From: Chitinophagaceae bacterium UBA1930
GTDB lineage: Bacteria; Bacteroidota; Bacteroidia; Chitinophagales; Chitinophagaceae
NCBI GenBank assembly: GCA_002337145.1
Contig: DDFK01000003.1
Coordinates: forward strand, 62,001 to 126,000
DNA: 64,000 bases
Direction: 5' to 3'
The position numbers and the translations under genes were made by a program. This document shows, piece by piece, positions 26,080 to 34,679 of the stretch. Each line of letters opens with the position of its first letter. Position 1 is the stretch's first letter. The notes under the pieces were generated by a model. It was not told where the DNA came from and did no database searches. It saw nothing but the letters and a program-made list of their open reading frames with translations.

Positions 26080-29000
26080 ATGGCATTACCCTACTTAGTC
26101 AAACATATTTACAATGGCGGCTCCGAAGAAGTGATACGCCGTGGCAAAAAAATTCACTCGCTTGGCAATGTTGAGTTGATTGAGCACGACGAACTAATGG
26201 GCAGTGTCGTGTTCCGTGTCAAGGACGATACCTACAGCACTTTCTACAAAGTATATATTGGCAATTTCAGGAACGAAAAAACATTGTCCCTCCGCTGCAC
26301 CTGCCCATACAACTTAAGCGAAGTATGCAGGCACAAAGCAGCTGCCCTGTTCCAGTTACAGGAAATGCTCGACAAAAACATGCTGGGCGACAAGGAAATG
26401 GTGTACAACCAAAAACACACGGTTGTTAAAATGAAGCAGTTGGACCTAAAGCTGATTAAACTGCTTTCTGCTAACGACAGCTACACTAGTGCTGAAGAGT
26501 TTTTACGCAGCCAAAAAGCAAAAATCATTGATGCCAAAGATGAACGGGTACTGGCCGAAGTTGCATTGGGCGGCGAAACCTATAAGCTGCTCATCCAAAA
26601 AAATGAAGAGCGTAATTTTGATACCAGTTGCAATTGCAATAGCGACCAGAAGCATCCACTATGCGTGCACAAAGTGATACTGCTGCTCCAGTTAATGAAC
26701 AATTTTGGTCCCAATTATTTTGACTCCATCCGTAATTGGGATGGTGTCAAAAACAAGCTGTTGGCCATTTATGGCTACTCCTTAGAAGATGACCTAACGG
26801 GCAAATTCGAATTTACCTACCAGGATGGCAAACCTTTTTTGCGGGTGCTAGACAGTTCAATCAAACGTGTGGTTGCAGCACCAGCCGTAGAACCAAGGCC
26901 CAAGCCGGCCTGGGCCGAAATGCCTGCCAATGTTGTGACAAACGAAGTTGCCACTACCGTGGTAGAAGAGCCAAAGAAAAGCGAAATGAAGTTGGGCGTG
27001 GTTATAACCACTAACGAGCATCAATATCCTTATATACAAATTGAAGCCGTACAGGGCGAACCGGCAGACGATTTTTCTAAGTACACAGGCAAGGTAGAAA
27101 AGCTGGATCTGAACAAGTTCATCAACACCGAAGTGTTTAGCGAAGACGATAAAATGCTATTGCAGCAGATCAGGAAACTGATGCCTGCCGAAGTAAACAA
27201 ATACCTTACACGCAACTCACCTTTCAGCGGCTTTTGGGAAAACATCATACAGCAGCATGATGATGAACTGCCCGAAGAAACCCGTGGCCTCATCAATGAA
27301 TACCTGCAGCCTAAATATAGGAAGCTGTTTGCAGAATTGACAGGAAGCAATTTTGCTTTTTACCTTCCTACTAAAAAACAGTTCATTACTTCCAACCTTA
27401 TTCATGCAGACCTTTCTTCGGAAAATATTGCATTGGATTTTATGGTGAACTATAAAAATGGTGCCTACGAAGTAGAGTGCCGTGCCAAGCTGCCAAACGT
27501 TGACCTAAACATTAGCGAAAACGAAAGTGCAACACCCCTGTTCTTTCAATACCAGAACCACTTTTTTACCTGGCAACGCATAGAAGATATTGCACTGATG
27601 CAGAAATTTTTGCCAACAGGTAAAATGGTCATTGATGCAGTTACATGGGGCAAACAGTTGTCGCAATTCATACTGCCGCTATCAAAAGAATACAATGTAC
27701 AGTTTGGCAACCTGAAAAAAGAAGATGTAAAAGACATAAAGCCCGAAATGAAAGTGCTGCTGAAAGAAAGGGGCGACTACCTTGTATTCCAACCTGTATT
27801 TACCTATAATGGCTACGATGTAAGAACGGGCGATAAAGACAAAATTGTACTGCCATTAACCGATAAACTATTGGTGGTGCACAGGGATATAGAAGCCGAA
27901 AAAGCCCTGTTGGCAAAGATCGAAAACCTGCACTCGCACTTTATTAAGCCGGTTGATAGCGACACCCTTGCATTAAAGGGAACCGATGTATTAAAAAACA
28001 ATTGGTTCTTTCTGTTTGTGGATGCAGTAAAGGATATGAACGTTACCGTGCATGGTTTTGATGCACTCAAAAATTTCCGCTTCAACACAGCAAAGCCATC
28101 AACAAAAATCTATATCAGCAGCCAAACCGACTGGTTTGATGCAAAAATAGAGATACAGTTTGGTGAACAGAAAGTGACGGTGGACGATGTAAAAAAAGCA
28201 TTGGCCAACAAGCAACAGTTTGTGCAGTTAGAAGATGGCACATTGGGCATCCTGCCCGAAGAATGGATCAGGAAATACTCCCTATTGTTCAAAGTTGGCG
28301 AAGGCAAGCTTAACAGCATGAAGCTGAGCAAATACCAGTTCAGCGTAGTGGAAGATTTGTACAACCAACGCGACGAAGAAGAGCTCTTCATTCAATTGGA
28401 AGAAAAATACGACAAGCTCCGTTACAACTACGAAATAAAAAAAATAGAGGCACCCGAACATTTGAAACCCATACTTCGCCCCTACCAGGAAAGCGGTTTT
28501 CAATGGCTCAATTACTTACGTGAAGTGCAGTGGGGCGGCATACTGGCCGATGATATGGGTCTTGGTAAAACCATACAGGCACTCAGTTTCATGCACCATC
28601 TAAAAGAAGAGACAGGCTCGTTAAAGGCATTGGTGGTTTGCCCAACAACACTGATGTTCAACTGGCAAAACGAAATAAAGAAATTTGCACCCAACCTCAG
28701 ATACTACACGCATCATGGCGGTAGCAGGATAAGGGAAAACCTTGCCCACAACGATGTGGATGTAATCATTACCACTTATGGAACCTTGCGTAGCGACATC
28801 AAGCAGTTTATAGAAGTGCAATTTGATTATGTGGTGCTCGATGAAAGCCAGGCCATTAAGAACCCCAGCAGCAAGGTAACCAAGGCAGCCTGCGTGTTAA
28901 AAGCAAAGAACCGTTTATGCCTGAGCGGTACACCTTTGCAGAACAACACGTTCGACATTTTTGCACAAATGAACTTCCTGAACCCGGGCATGCTGGGCAG

Positions 29001-29868
29001 CGTGGAATTTTTTAAACAGGAATTTGCCTTGCCCATTGACAAGTTTGGCGAAAAGGACCAAAAGGATCATTTACGCAAATTGCTATACCCTTTCATTTTA
29101 AGAAGAACAAAAGAGCAGGTGGCAAAAGACCTTCCTGAAAAACAGGAAATGATCCTCTTCTGCGAAATGGGCGATGAACAGCGTAGGATTTACGAAGCAT
29201 ACAGGAATGATTACCGCGATAAGATATTAGGGGTAGTACAGGAACAGGGCATACAGAAATCGCAGTTGACCATTCTACAGGGCCTGATGAAACTCCGCCA
29301 GATATGCGACAGCCCGGCCATAACCAAAGAAGCCGATGCTGAAAAGTATCCGAACGTATCAGTTAAGTTGGAAGAATTGGGTAGGGAAATAACGGAAAAC
29401 ATCAGCAACCACAAGGCATTGATTTTTTCCCAGTTCCTGGGCATGTTGGCATTGATCAGGGAAAAGATGACTGAACTTGGTGTGGATTACGAATACTTTG
29501 ATGGAAGCACAACAGCAGCAGACAGGGAAAAAGCCATCACCCGTTTCCAAAACGATGAGAACTGCAGGGTATTTCTCATTTCATTAAAAGCTGGCGGTGT
29601 GGGTTTAAACCTAACAGCGGCAGACTATGTGTACATTGTGGACCCATGGTGGAACCCCGCCGTAGAGCAACAGGCCATTGACCGTACGCACCGTATTGGG
29701 CAAACCAAGAATATTTTTGCATACCGTATGATCTGTACCGATACCGTAGAAGACAAAATACTGAAACTGCAGGAAAGGAAAAGGGCATTGGCAAAAGACC
29801 TGATTACCGATGACGAAGGCTTCGTGAAATCGTTGACAAAAGAAGATGTGGAATACCTCTTCAGTTAG
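26080..29868 (+). CDS. SNF2-family helicase with two SWIM-type zinc motifs
   Basis: 1262 residues from the preferred ATG. A first SWIM finger C73-x-C75-x7-C83-x-H85 and a second, spaced C184-x-C186-x8-C195-x-H197, precede a long central region and a C-terminal SNF2/Rad54-type ATPase: DDMGLGKTIQAL (motif I), DESQAIKN (II), LSGTPLQNN (III), SLKAGGVGLNLTAADYVYIV and DPWWNPAVEQQAIDRTHRIGQ (V/VI). A DNA or nucleoprotein translocase. Start at 26080 (MALPYLVKHIYNGG) is where family-like sequence begins; the frame is open upstream to 25906 and a longer form cannot be excluded. Confidence 0.9.
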   Translation: MALPYLVKHIYNGGSEEVIRRGKKIHSLGNVELIEHDELMGSVVFRVKDDTYSTFYKVYIGNFRNEKTLSLRCTCPYNLSEVCRHKAAALFQLQEMLDKNMLGDKEMVYNQKHTVVKMKQLDLKLIKLLSANDSYTSAEEFLRSQKAKIIDAKDERVLAEVALGGETYKLLIQKNEERNFDTSCNCNSDQKHPLCVHKVILLLQLMNNFGPNYFDSIRNWDGVKNKLLAIYGYSLEDDLTGKFEFTYQDGKPFLRVLDSSIKRVVAAPAVEPRPKPAWAEMPANVVTNEVATTVVEEPKKSEMKLGVVITTNEHQYPYIQIEAVQGEPADDFSKYTGKVEKLDLNKFINTEVFSEDDKMLLQQIRKLMPAEVNKYLTRNSPFSGFWENIIQQHDDELPEETRGLINEYLQPKYRKLFAELTGSNFAFYLPTKKQFITSNLIHADLSSENIALDFMVNYKNGAYEVECRAKLPNVDLNISENESATPLFFQYQNHFFTWQRIEDIALMQKFLPTGKMVIDAVTWGKQLSQFILPLSKEYNVQFGNLKKEDVKDIKPEMKVLLKERGDYLVFQPVFTYNGYDVRTGDKDKIVLPLTDKLLVVHRDIEAEKALLAKIENLHSHFIKPVDSDTLALKGTDVLKNNWFFLFVDAVKDMNVTVHGFDALKNFRFNTAKPSTKIYISSQTDWFDAKIEIQFGEQKVTVDDVKKALANKQQFVQLEDGTLGILPEEWIRKYSLLFKVGEGKLNSMKLSKYQFSVVEDLYNQRDEEELFIQLEEKYDKLRYNYEIKKIEAPEHLKPILRPYQESGFQWLNYLREVQWGGILADDMGLGKTIQALSFMHHLKEETGSLKALVVCPTTLMFNWQNEIKKFAPNLRYYTHHGGSRIRENLAHNDVDVIITTYGTLRSDIKQFIEVQFDYVVLDESQAIKNPSSKVTKAACVLKAKNRLCLSGTPLQNNTFDIFAQMNFLNPGMLGSVEFFKQEFALPIDKFGEKDQKDHLRKLLYPFILRRTKEQVAKDLPEKQEMILFCEMGDEQRRIYEAYRNDYRDKILGVVQEQGIQKSQLTILQGLMKLRQICDSPAITKEADAEKYPNVSVKLEELGREITENISNHKALIFSQFLGMLALIREKMTELGVDYEYFDGSTTAADREKAITRFQNDENCRVFLISLKAGGVGLNLTAADYVYIVDPWWNPAVEQQAIDRTHRIGQTKNIFAYRMICTDTVEDKILKLQERKRALAKDLITDDEGFVKSLTKEDVEYLFS

Positions 29869-29956
29869 CAGTTGCATAGGCACAAAACATTTGATGATTG
29901 TTAACGATTCTATCGGTAACAACACATTATCTTTATACCCTTAAATTTTAACTAAT

Positions 29957-30733
29957 ATGGCATTATTCGAAACAAATAACCCTACACTGTCGCAAAAGAT
30001 ATTTGATAGAAGTCTTCATGCAGAAGCAGAACTGCAAGGCACCATGAGTGTAAGGGGCACTATTAACAAGTTTGGCTTCCTGATGGTTATGGTAATAGCA
30101 GGTGCTGCATTTACCTGGCAGCAAATTTATAGCGGCCAGCCGCAAAGTGCCACTGCCTATATGTTTGGTGGTTTAATTGGTGGTTTGGTTGTGGCTTTGG
30201 CCATTAGCTTCAAACCCAACTGGGCCACTTACCTGGCACCCATTTATGGTATATTAGAAGGTCTTTGCCTAGGAGCAATCTCCGCCATCATTAACCAGGC
30301 AATGCAGAAAAAATATCCCGGTATTGTACTGCAGGCCGTTGGGTTGACTTTTGGTGTTGCTATAGCCATGTTCCTTTTATACAATTTCCGTATCATTAAG
30401 GTTACCGAAAAATTGAAAGGCGTAATCATGTCTGCAACACTTGGTATTGCTTTATTCTATGGTATTGTTTTTATACTACGCCTGTTTCATGTAGATGTTC
30501 CGTTTATGAACTGGGACAATGCAGGTTTCCTGGGTATTGGCATCAGCCTGTTTGTTGTGGCAGTTGCAGCATTAAACCTGTTGCTCGACTTTGACCGTAT
30601 AGAACAGGGAGCCGCAATGGGAGCCCCCAAGTACATGGAATGGTACAGTGCCTTTGGCCTGTTGGTTACCATCGTTTGGTTATACATAGAAATACTAAAA
30701 CTGCTAACCCGGTTGGCAAATAGCAGAAACTAA
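29957..30733 (+). CDS. Bax inhibitor-1 / YccA family membrane protein
   Basis: 258 residues with seven hydrophobic segments. After a soluble N-terminus ending MSVRGTINKFGFLMVMVIAG, the pattern GLIGGLVVALAISF, PIYGILEGLCLGAISAI, AVGLTFGVAIAMFLLY and the C-terminal LLLDFDRIEQGAAMGAPKYMEWYSAFGLLVTIVWLYIEILKLL matches the bacterial BI-1-like (YccA/YetJ type) group. These may conduct ions such as Ca2+ or modulate membrane proteolysis; role in this organism unknown. A 9-bp imperfect inverted repeat at 29900-29920 lies upstream. A strong terminator follows. Confidence 0.9.
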   Translation: MALFETNNPTLSQKIFDRSLHAEAELQGTMSVRGTINKFGFLMVMVIAGAAFTWQQIYSGQPQSATAYMFGGLIGGLVVALAISFKPNWATYLAPIYGILEGLCLGAISAIINQAMQKKYPGIVLQAVGLTFGVAIAMFLLYNFRIIKVTEKLKGVIMSATLGIALFYGIVFILRLFHVDVPFMNWDNAGFLGIGISLFVVAVAALNLLLDFDRIEQGAAMGAPKYMEWYSAFGLLVTIVWLYIEILKLLTRLANSRN

Positions 30734-30745
30734 AACATCAATATC

Positions 30746-30776
30746 AAAAAGCCGCTTTAAAAGCGGCTTTTTTTTT
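30746..30776 (+). terminator. Rho-independent terminator
   Basis: Stem GCCGCTT/AAGCGGC flanked by A-run and T-run (about 12 bp in all), nine T in the tail, 12 bp after the BI-1 gene. Confidence 0.92.
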
Positions 30777-30951
30777 GCAGCCAACCTTCTGCAAAAGAAA
30801 AACAGGTAAAGTACCATGCTGCTTTTATGGCCTTCTCCACGGTGCAAACGATGCCAAAAAACAGCAATCAACAAAAATGCTTTACAATACTTGCCACAAA
30901 ACCAATTTGCTGTATTTTCACGGCTCATTTTAAAAGAGCAACCGAATAATT

Positions 30952-32652
30952 ATGGCTGAAGTTATTTTAATGCCCCGCCTTAGCGATACCATGACTGAAG
31001 GTGTGATTGCTGCCTGGCACAAAAAAGTGGGCGATACCGTAAATAAAGGCGACTTACTTACCGAGATAGAAACAGACAAAGCCACCATGGAACTGGAAAG
31101 CTACCAGCAAGGTGTCTTGTTACATATTGGCACGCCCAATGGCGGCAAATTGCAAGTAAACGATTTGCTGGCCATAATTGGTAAAGCTGGCGAAGATGTA
31201 AGTGCACTGGTGGCACAGCATCAGCCAGGTGCGGCACCTGCTACACCTGCCACTGCACCCGCTGCGGCAGAACAGCAACCAACAGTAGCCGAAGCACCAA
31301 AAGAAGAAGCTCCTGCCCCGTCAACTGCTGCCACTGTTGATGCGGCAGCTATGGATGAAGTTGTACTGATGCCACGTTTAAGCGATACCATGACCGAAGG
31401 TGTTATTGCCGGCTGGAGCAAAAACGTGGGCGATACTGTAAAAAAAGGAGATGTACTGGCAGATATTGAAACCGACAAAGCTACCATGGAGCTGGAAAGC
31501 TACAAGGATGGCATACTGCTTTACCAAGGTGCAAAAGCGGGCGAAAAAATATTGGTAAACGACTTGCTCTGCATCATTGGTAAAGAAGGTACGGATGTGA
31601 ATGCAATTGTTGCCGCAGTTAAAAATGGTAGTGCACAAGCTACTGCCGCTGCGCCGCAAGTTGCTGTCGAAACAAAAACAGAAGCACCTGCTGCAAATAC
31701 AGCAAGCCCTGCACCTGCTGCGGCGACAGCACCTGCACAGACCGTTGTAAACGAAGGAAGGATCTTTGCATCGCCATTGGCCAAGAAACTGGCTGCAGAT
31801 AAAGGCATTGACTTGAAATATGTAAAAGGTACAGGCGATAACGGAAGAATTACCAGAAGCGATATAGAAGCTTACAAACCAGCCGAAGCAACTACTGCAA
31901 AAGCACCAGAAGCAAGTGCACAACCGGCAGCTGGCAATCAGCAACCAGCAATCAGTCAGGCTTCCGGAACAGTAAGTTTCGATGAGGTTCCTGTTAGCCA
32001 AATGCGTAAGGTAATTGCCAAACGCTTAAGCGAAAGCCTGTTTACTGCCCCGCATTTCTATCTTACCATGAGTATAGATATGGATGCAGCAGTTGCGGCA
32101 AGGACCAAACTGAACGAGAATGCCAAAGTAAAAATCAGCTTCAACGACCTGGTATTAAAAGCTACAGCCGTTGCGTTGAAACAACATCCAAAAGTAAACA
32201 GCAGTTGGTTGGGCGATAAGATACGTTACAACCACCACATCAATATTGGTGTTGCAGTTGCAGTAGATGAAGGCTTGTTGGTACCCGTTGTACGCTTCGC
32301 AGATACTTTAAGTCTTAGCCAGATTACCACGCAGGTAAAAGACTTTGCTCAAAAAGCAAAAGACAAGAAACTGCAACCGGCAGACTGGGAAGGAAGCACA
32401 TTCACCATATCTAACTTAGGCATGTTTGGTATTGACCAGTTTACTGCCATCATCAACCCGCCAGATGCATGCATACTAGCCGTGGGTGGCATATCGCAAG
32501 TGCCTGTTGTAAAAAATGGTGCCGTTGTGCCAGGCAATATCATGAAAGTAACATTGAGCTGCGACCATAGGGTTGTGGACGGTGCTACTGGTGCAGCATT
32601 CTTGCAAACGCTGAAAAGCTTGCTGGAAGAGCCATTGAGGATGTTGGTATAA
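30952..32652 (+). CDS. Pyruvate dehydrogenase E2, dihydrolipoyllysine acetyltransferase
   Basis: 566 residues. Two lipoyl domains with lipoyl lysines K43 and K176, both in identical ETDKATMELESY; Ala/Pro/Thr-rich linkers; a peripheral-subunit-binding domain at about 270-308 (IFASPLAKKLAADKGIDL...); and the catalytic domain with H539 and D543 in CDHRVVDG. It transfers the acetyl group from E1 to CoA. The double lipoyl arrangement and Ala/Pro linkers match other Bacteroidota E2 proteins. E1 and E3 genes are not adjacent. The sequence between the two lipoyl repeats is closely similar also at DNA level. Confidence 0.94.
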   Translation: MAEVILMPRLSDTMTEGVIAAWHKKVGDTVNKGDLLTEIETDKATMELESYQQGVLLHIGTPNGGKLQVNDLLAIIGKAGEDVSALVAQHQPGAAPATPATAPAAAEQQPTVAEAPKEEAPAPSTAATVDAAAMDEVVLMPRLSDTMTEGVIAGWSKNVGDTVKKGDVLADIETDKATMELESYKDGILLYQGAKAGEKILVNDLLCIIGKEGTDVNAIVAAVKNGSAQATAAAPQVAVETKTEAPAANTASPAPAAATAPAQTVVNEGRIFASPLAKKLAADKGIDLKYVKGTGDNGRITRSDIEAYKPAEATTAKAPEASAQPAAGNQQPAISQASGTVSFDEVPVSQMRKVIAKRLSESLFTAPHFYLTMSIDMDAAVAARTKLNENAKVKISFNDLVLKATAVALKQHPKVNSSWLGDKIRYNHHINIGVAVAVDEGLLVPVVRFADTLSLSQITTQVKDFAQKAKDKKLQPADWEGSTFTISNLGMFGIDQFTAIINPPDACILAVGGISQVPVVKNGAVVPGNIMKVTLSCDHRVVDGATGAAFLQTLKSLLEEPLRMLV

Positions 32653-32681
32653 AAGAAACAATTCAATACAGATACGTATAA

Positions 32682-32717
32682 ATAAAGCCTTGTACTTGTA
32701 CAAGGCTTTATTTTTTG
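32682..32717 (+). terminator. Rho-independent terminator of the E2 gene
   Basis: Perfect 14-bp stem (32682-32695 with 32698-32711) followed by six T. Confidence 0.9.
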
Positions 32718-32736
32718 ACAGCCTGCTGATGGCTGC

Positions 32737-32756
32737 GTCCCGATAGCTATCGGGAC
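32737..32756. repeat. Perfect 20-bp palindrome, intergenic repeat family
   Basis: GTCCCGATAGCTATCGGGAC. Related copies: 49557-49575 (two central bases changed) and a degenerate 48280-48299. All lie in gene borders. Confidence 0.8.
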
Positions 32757-32810
32757 CAGTAAAGCCACATTGGAATGATACAGCAGGTAAACAGGGCTCA
32801 GGAAATTTTA

Positions 32811-32830
32811 TTTTCAAATAATTTTGAAAA
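32811..32830 (+). promoter_or_regulatory. Operator-like inverted repeat upstream of the GbsR-type regulator
   Basis: TTTCAA-N6-TTGAAA at 32812-32829 (extended by one base each side). The right half contains the TTG (32824-32826) that lies 20 bp upstream of the -7-like TTACTTTG (32847-32854), so a bound protein would cover the promoter. The same 6-6-6 repeat occurs at 33421-33438. Confidence 0.65.
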
Positions 32831-32854
32831 TTCAGAAATAATATTTTTACTTTG
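32824..32854 (+). promoter_or_regulatory. Probable promoter of the GbsR-type regulator
   Basis: TTG, 20-bp spacer, TTACTTTG (one base from TAnnTTTG), ending 4 bp before the ATG at 32859, so the mRNA is probably leaderless or nearly so. Confidence 0.5.
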
Positions 32855-32858
32855 TGTA

Positions 32859-33365
32859 ATGAAACTGGCAGAAGCAAAAGAACAATTCATTCAGCAATGG
32901 GGCATACTCGGTAGCCAATGGGGCATTAACCGTACCATGGCACAAGTGCATGCGTTGTTACTGGTGTCAAATGAACCTTTGAGTACAGATGACATTATGG
33001 AGCAACTGAATATTAGCCGTGGCAATGCCAACATGAATGTGCGTGACCTGATAGACTGGCAGTTGGTGGACAAAGTTATTGTGAGTGGCGACCGTAAGGA
33101 ATATTTTACTGCCGATAAGGACATTTGGAAAGTGGCCACAAAAATCATGTACCAACGCAAGAAACGTGAACTTGACCCCATGTTGAAAGTGCTGGATAAA
33201 TTAAGTGATATTGAAGGCGACAAACGCAATGCAGATGTAAAGGCCTTTACCGAAACCATTGCGAACGTGCAGAAGTTTGCGGGCCATGCAGAGAAGACTT
33301 TGGACACGGTTATAAAAGCAGAGGAGAACTGGTTCTTCAGCAATTTCATGAAGCTCTTTAAATAA
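32859..33365 (+). CDS. GbsR/MarR-type winged-helix regulator
   Basis: 168 residues. Pattern of the GbsR-like group: an N-terminal helix (KLAEAKEQFIQQWGILGSQWGINRTMAQVHALLLVS), a winged helix (STDDIMEQLNISRGNANMNVRDLIDWQLVDKVIVSGDRKEYFTA) and a long C-terminal dimerisation coil (DIWKVATKIMYQRKKRELDPMLKVL). ATG at 32859 chosen; the open frame upstream to 32775 overlaps promoter and operator. It probably represses itself and the following operon through the shared inverted repeat. Its ligand is not known. Confidence 0.9.
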   Translation: MKLAEAKEQFIQQWGILGSQWGINRTMAQVHALLLVSNEPLSTDDIMEQLNISRGNANMNVRDLIDWQLVDKVIVSGDRKEYFTADKDIWKVATKIMYQRKKRELDPMLKVLDKLSDIEGDKRNADVKAFTETIANVQKFAGHAEKTLDTVIKAEENWFFSNFMKLFK

Positions 33366-33388
33366 GCTTACTAAGCAAAAAAGGCACG

Positions 33389-33408
33389 GCCGTTAATACG
33401 GCTTTTTT
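33389..33408 (+). terminator. Terminator of the GbsR-type gene
   Basis: GCCGT-TAAT-ACGGC stem with six T following; 23 bp after the stop and just before the second operator-like repeat. Confidence 0.75.
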
Positions 33409-33420
33409 AAGGATTTTATC

Positions 33421-33438
33421 TTTCAATTTTTATTGAAA
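33421..33438 (+). promoter_or_regulatory. Operator-like inverted repeat upstream of the DCC operon
   Basis: TTTCAA-N6-TTGAAA, identical half-sites and spacing to the repeat at 32812-32829. A -7-like TATCTTTC at 33417-33424 overlaps the left half. The first gene starts at 33472. Confidence 0.62.
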
Positions 33439-33471
33439 ATATAATATTTTAAATAACAAAAAACAACCATC

Positions 33472-33843
33472 ATGAAAACCTTTAAGCAATTGGATTTAGG
33501 AATACAGCTGGTATTGATCATCGGTTTCTTTATAGCCAGCATTATCAACCGGGACGAAACCTTTATTATAGGCTATTTTGTTGTGGGTGCATGGCAGGTA
33601 TTGAGCATGGTAATACACGCCTTGAACGACTGGTTTAACGTAGAAGGAACAGCCCGTTACCATTACCATAAAGCAACATTTATTATTGTGGCAATTATGC
33701 TGCTTGGTTTAATCATCAAACCCCTGTTGTGCATTTTTGTTCCACTGCTTGTTGCCGCCCCTTTAATGGCATGTTACTATGCACGCATTTGCTATGTGGA
33801 ACTGTACAAAAAAATGCAACGCCCCTTAAACCAATTAAAATAA
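33472..33843 (+). CDS. Small integral membrane protein of the DCC operon
   Basis: 123 residues with about four hydrophobic segments: LGIQLVLIIGFFIASII, FIIGYFVVGAWQVLSMVIHAL, ATFIIVAIMLLGLIIKPLLC and FVPLLVAAPLMACYYARICY. No signal peptide and no known family recognised. The first gene of an operon with a DCC-thioredoxin membrane protein (5 bp later) and a TIGR01777-type epimerase, directly behind the operator-like repeat. Probably acts with the DCC protein in the membrane. Confidence 0.75.
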   Translation: MKTFKQLDLGIQLVLIIGFFIASIINRDETFIIGYFVVGAWQVLSMVIHALNDWFNVEGTARYHYHKATFIIVAIMLLGLIIKPLLCIFVPLLVAAPLMACYYARICYVELYKKMQRPLNQLK

Positions 33844-33848
33844 TTGCC

Positions 33849-34679
33849 ATGAAAACAGCAGACAAAATAATTATCTACGATGATAGTTGCCCCATGTGCA
33901 ATTGGTACACGGGTGTTTTTGTAAGAACCGGTTTATTGGATAAAGATGGAAGGCAGGCATTTACCAATGTGCAACCGGGGTTGATGGGAATGATAGATAC
34001 CGATTTGTGCAGGAACGAAATACCATTGATAGACATTCAAAACAAAAAAGTATGGTACGGTACAGATGCGTTGCTTGAAATATTGGGTAGCAGGTTCCCT
34101 TTGCTTAAAAGTATATTCAGGTTGGCATTCTTTAAACTACTCATCAAGAAGCTCTACAAATTGATCTCTTACAACAGGCGTAGCATTGTTGCCCCAGCTA
34201 CCGTAAACAAAGGGTTTGACTGTACACCCGATTTCAATATTACTTACAGGCTACTATTCATGGTTATTGGTCTAACAATAAACAGCCTGCTGCTCTTTCC
34301 CTTTCAACAACAAGTTTTGTTGCATAGCATTTTTAAAAATGCAGGCATTCTACAGTTGCAGGCTGCCCATTTGTTACTGGTGGTATGCAATATATTGGCC
34401 GCAATGTTTTTAAGCAAAGAAACAGCGATCGAATACCTGGGCCAGGTAAATATGCTGGCAATTATTTGTACGCTGTTGTATATACCACTGATAGTATTGA
34501 ACAAAGCCTTACCTGTTCCTGAGTTGTTCAATAATATATGGTTGGCAGCAATACTGTTTATCGTATTCAAAGAATACATCAGGCGGATGGAATTTGCCGG
34601 ACTATTGCTTCAGCATAAGCTGATAACCGCAACCAACCTGTTTTGCCTGGTGCTGTTTATTATTTACCTTATAAAATGA
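33849..34679 (+). CDS. DCC-family thiol oxidoreductase fused to a membrane domain
   Basis: 276 residues. N-terminal thioredoxin-like DCC (DUF393) domain with IIYDDSCPMCNWYTGVFVR, the CxxC site, up to about residue 125; then a C-terminal half with five hydrophobic segments (for example YRLLFMVIGLTINSLLLF, AHLLLVVCNILAAMFL, NMLAIICTLLYIPLIVL, LFCLVLFIIYLI). The start at 33849 gives the domain its normal beginning; the longer frame overlaps the upstream gene. It overlaps the epimerase start by 4 bp (ATGA), so translation is coupled. The membrane-fused form is less usual than stand-alone DCC proteins. Confidence 0.82.
   Translation: MKTADKIIIYDDSCPMCNWYTGVFVRTGLLDKDGRQAFTNVQPGLMGMIDTDLCRNEIPLIDIQNKKVWYGTDALLEILGSRFPLLKSIFRLAFFKLLIKKLYKLISYNRRSIVAPATVNKGFDCTPDFNITYRLLFMVIGLTINSLLLFPFQQQVLLHSIFKNAGILQLQAAHLLLVVCNILAAMFLSKETAIEYLGQVNMLAIICTLLYIPLIVLNKALPVPELFNNIWLAAILFIVFKEYIRRMEFAGLLLQHKLITATNLFCLVLFIIYLIK

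Noticed and set aside
31378..32001. 207-aa minus-strand open frame in the E2 gene
   Set aside because: Cys/Phe-rich antisense shadow of lipoyl and linker repeats.
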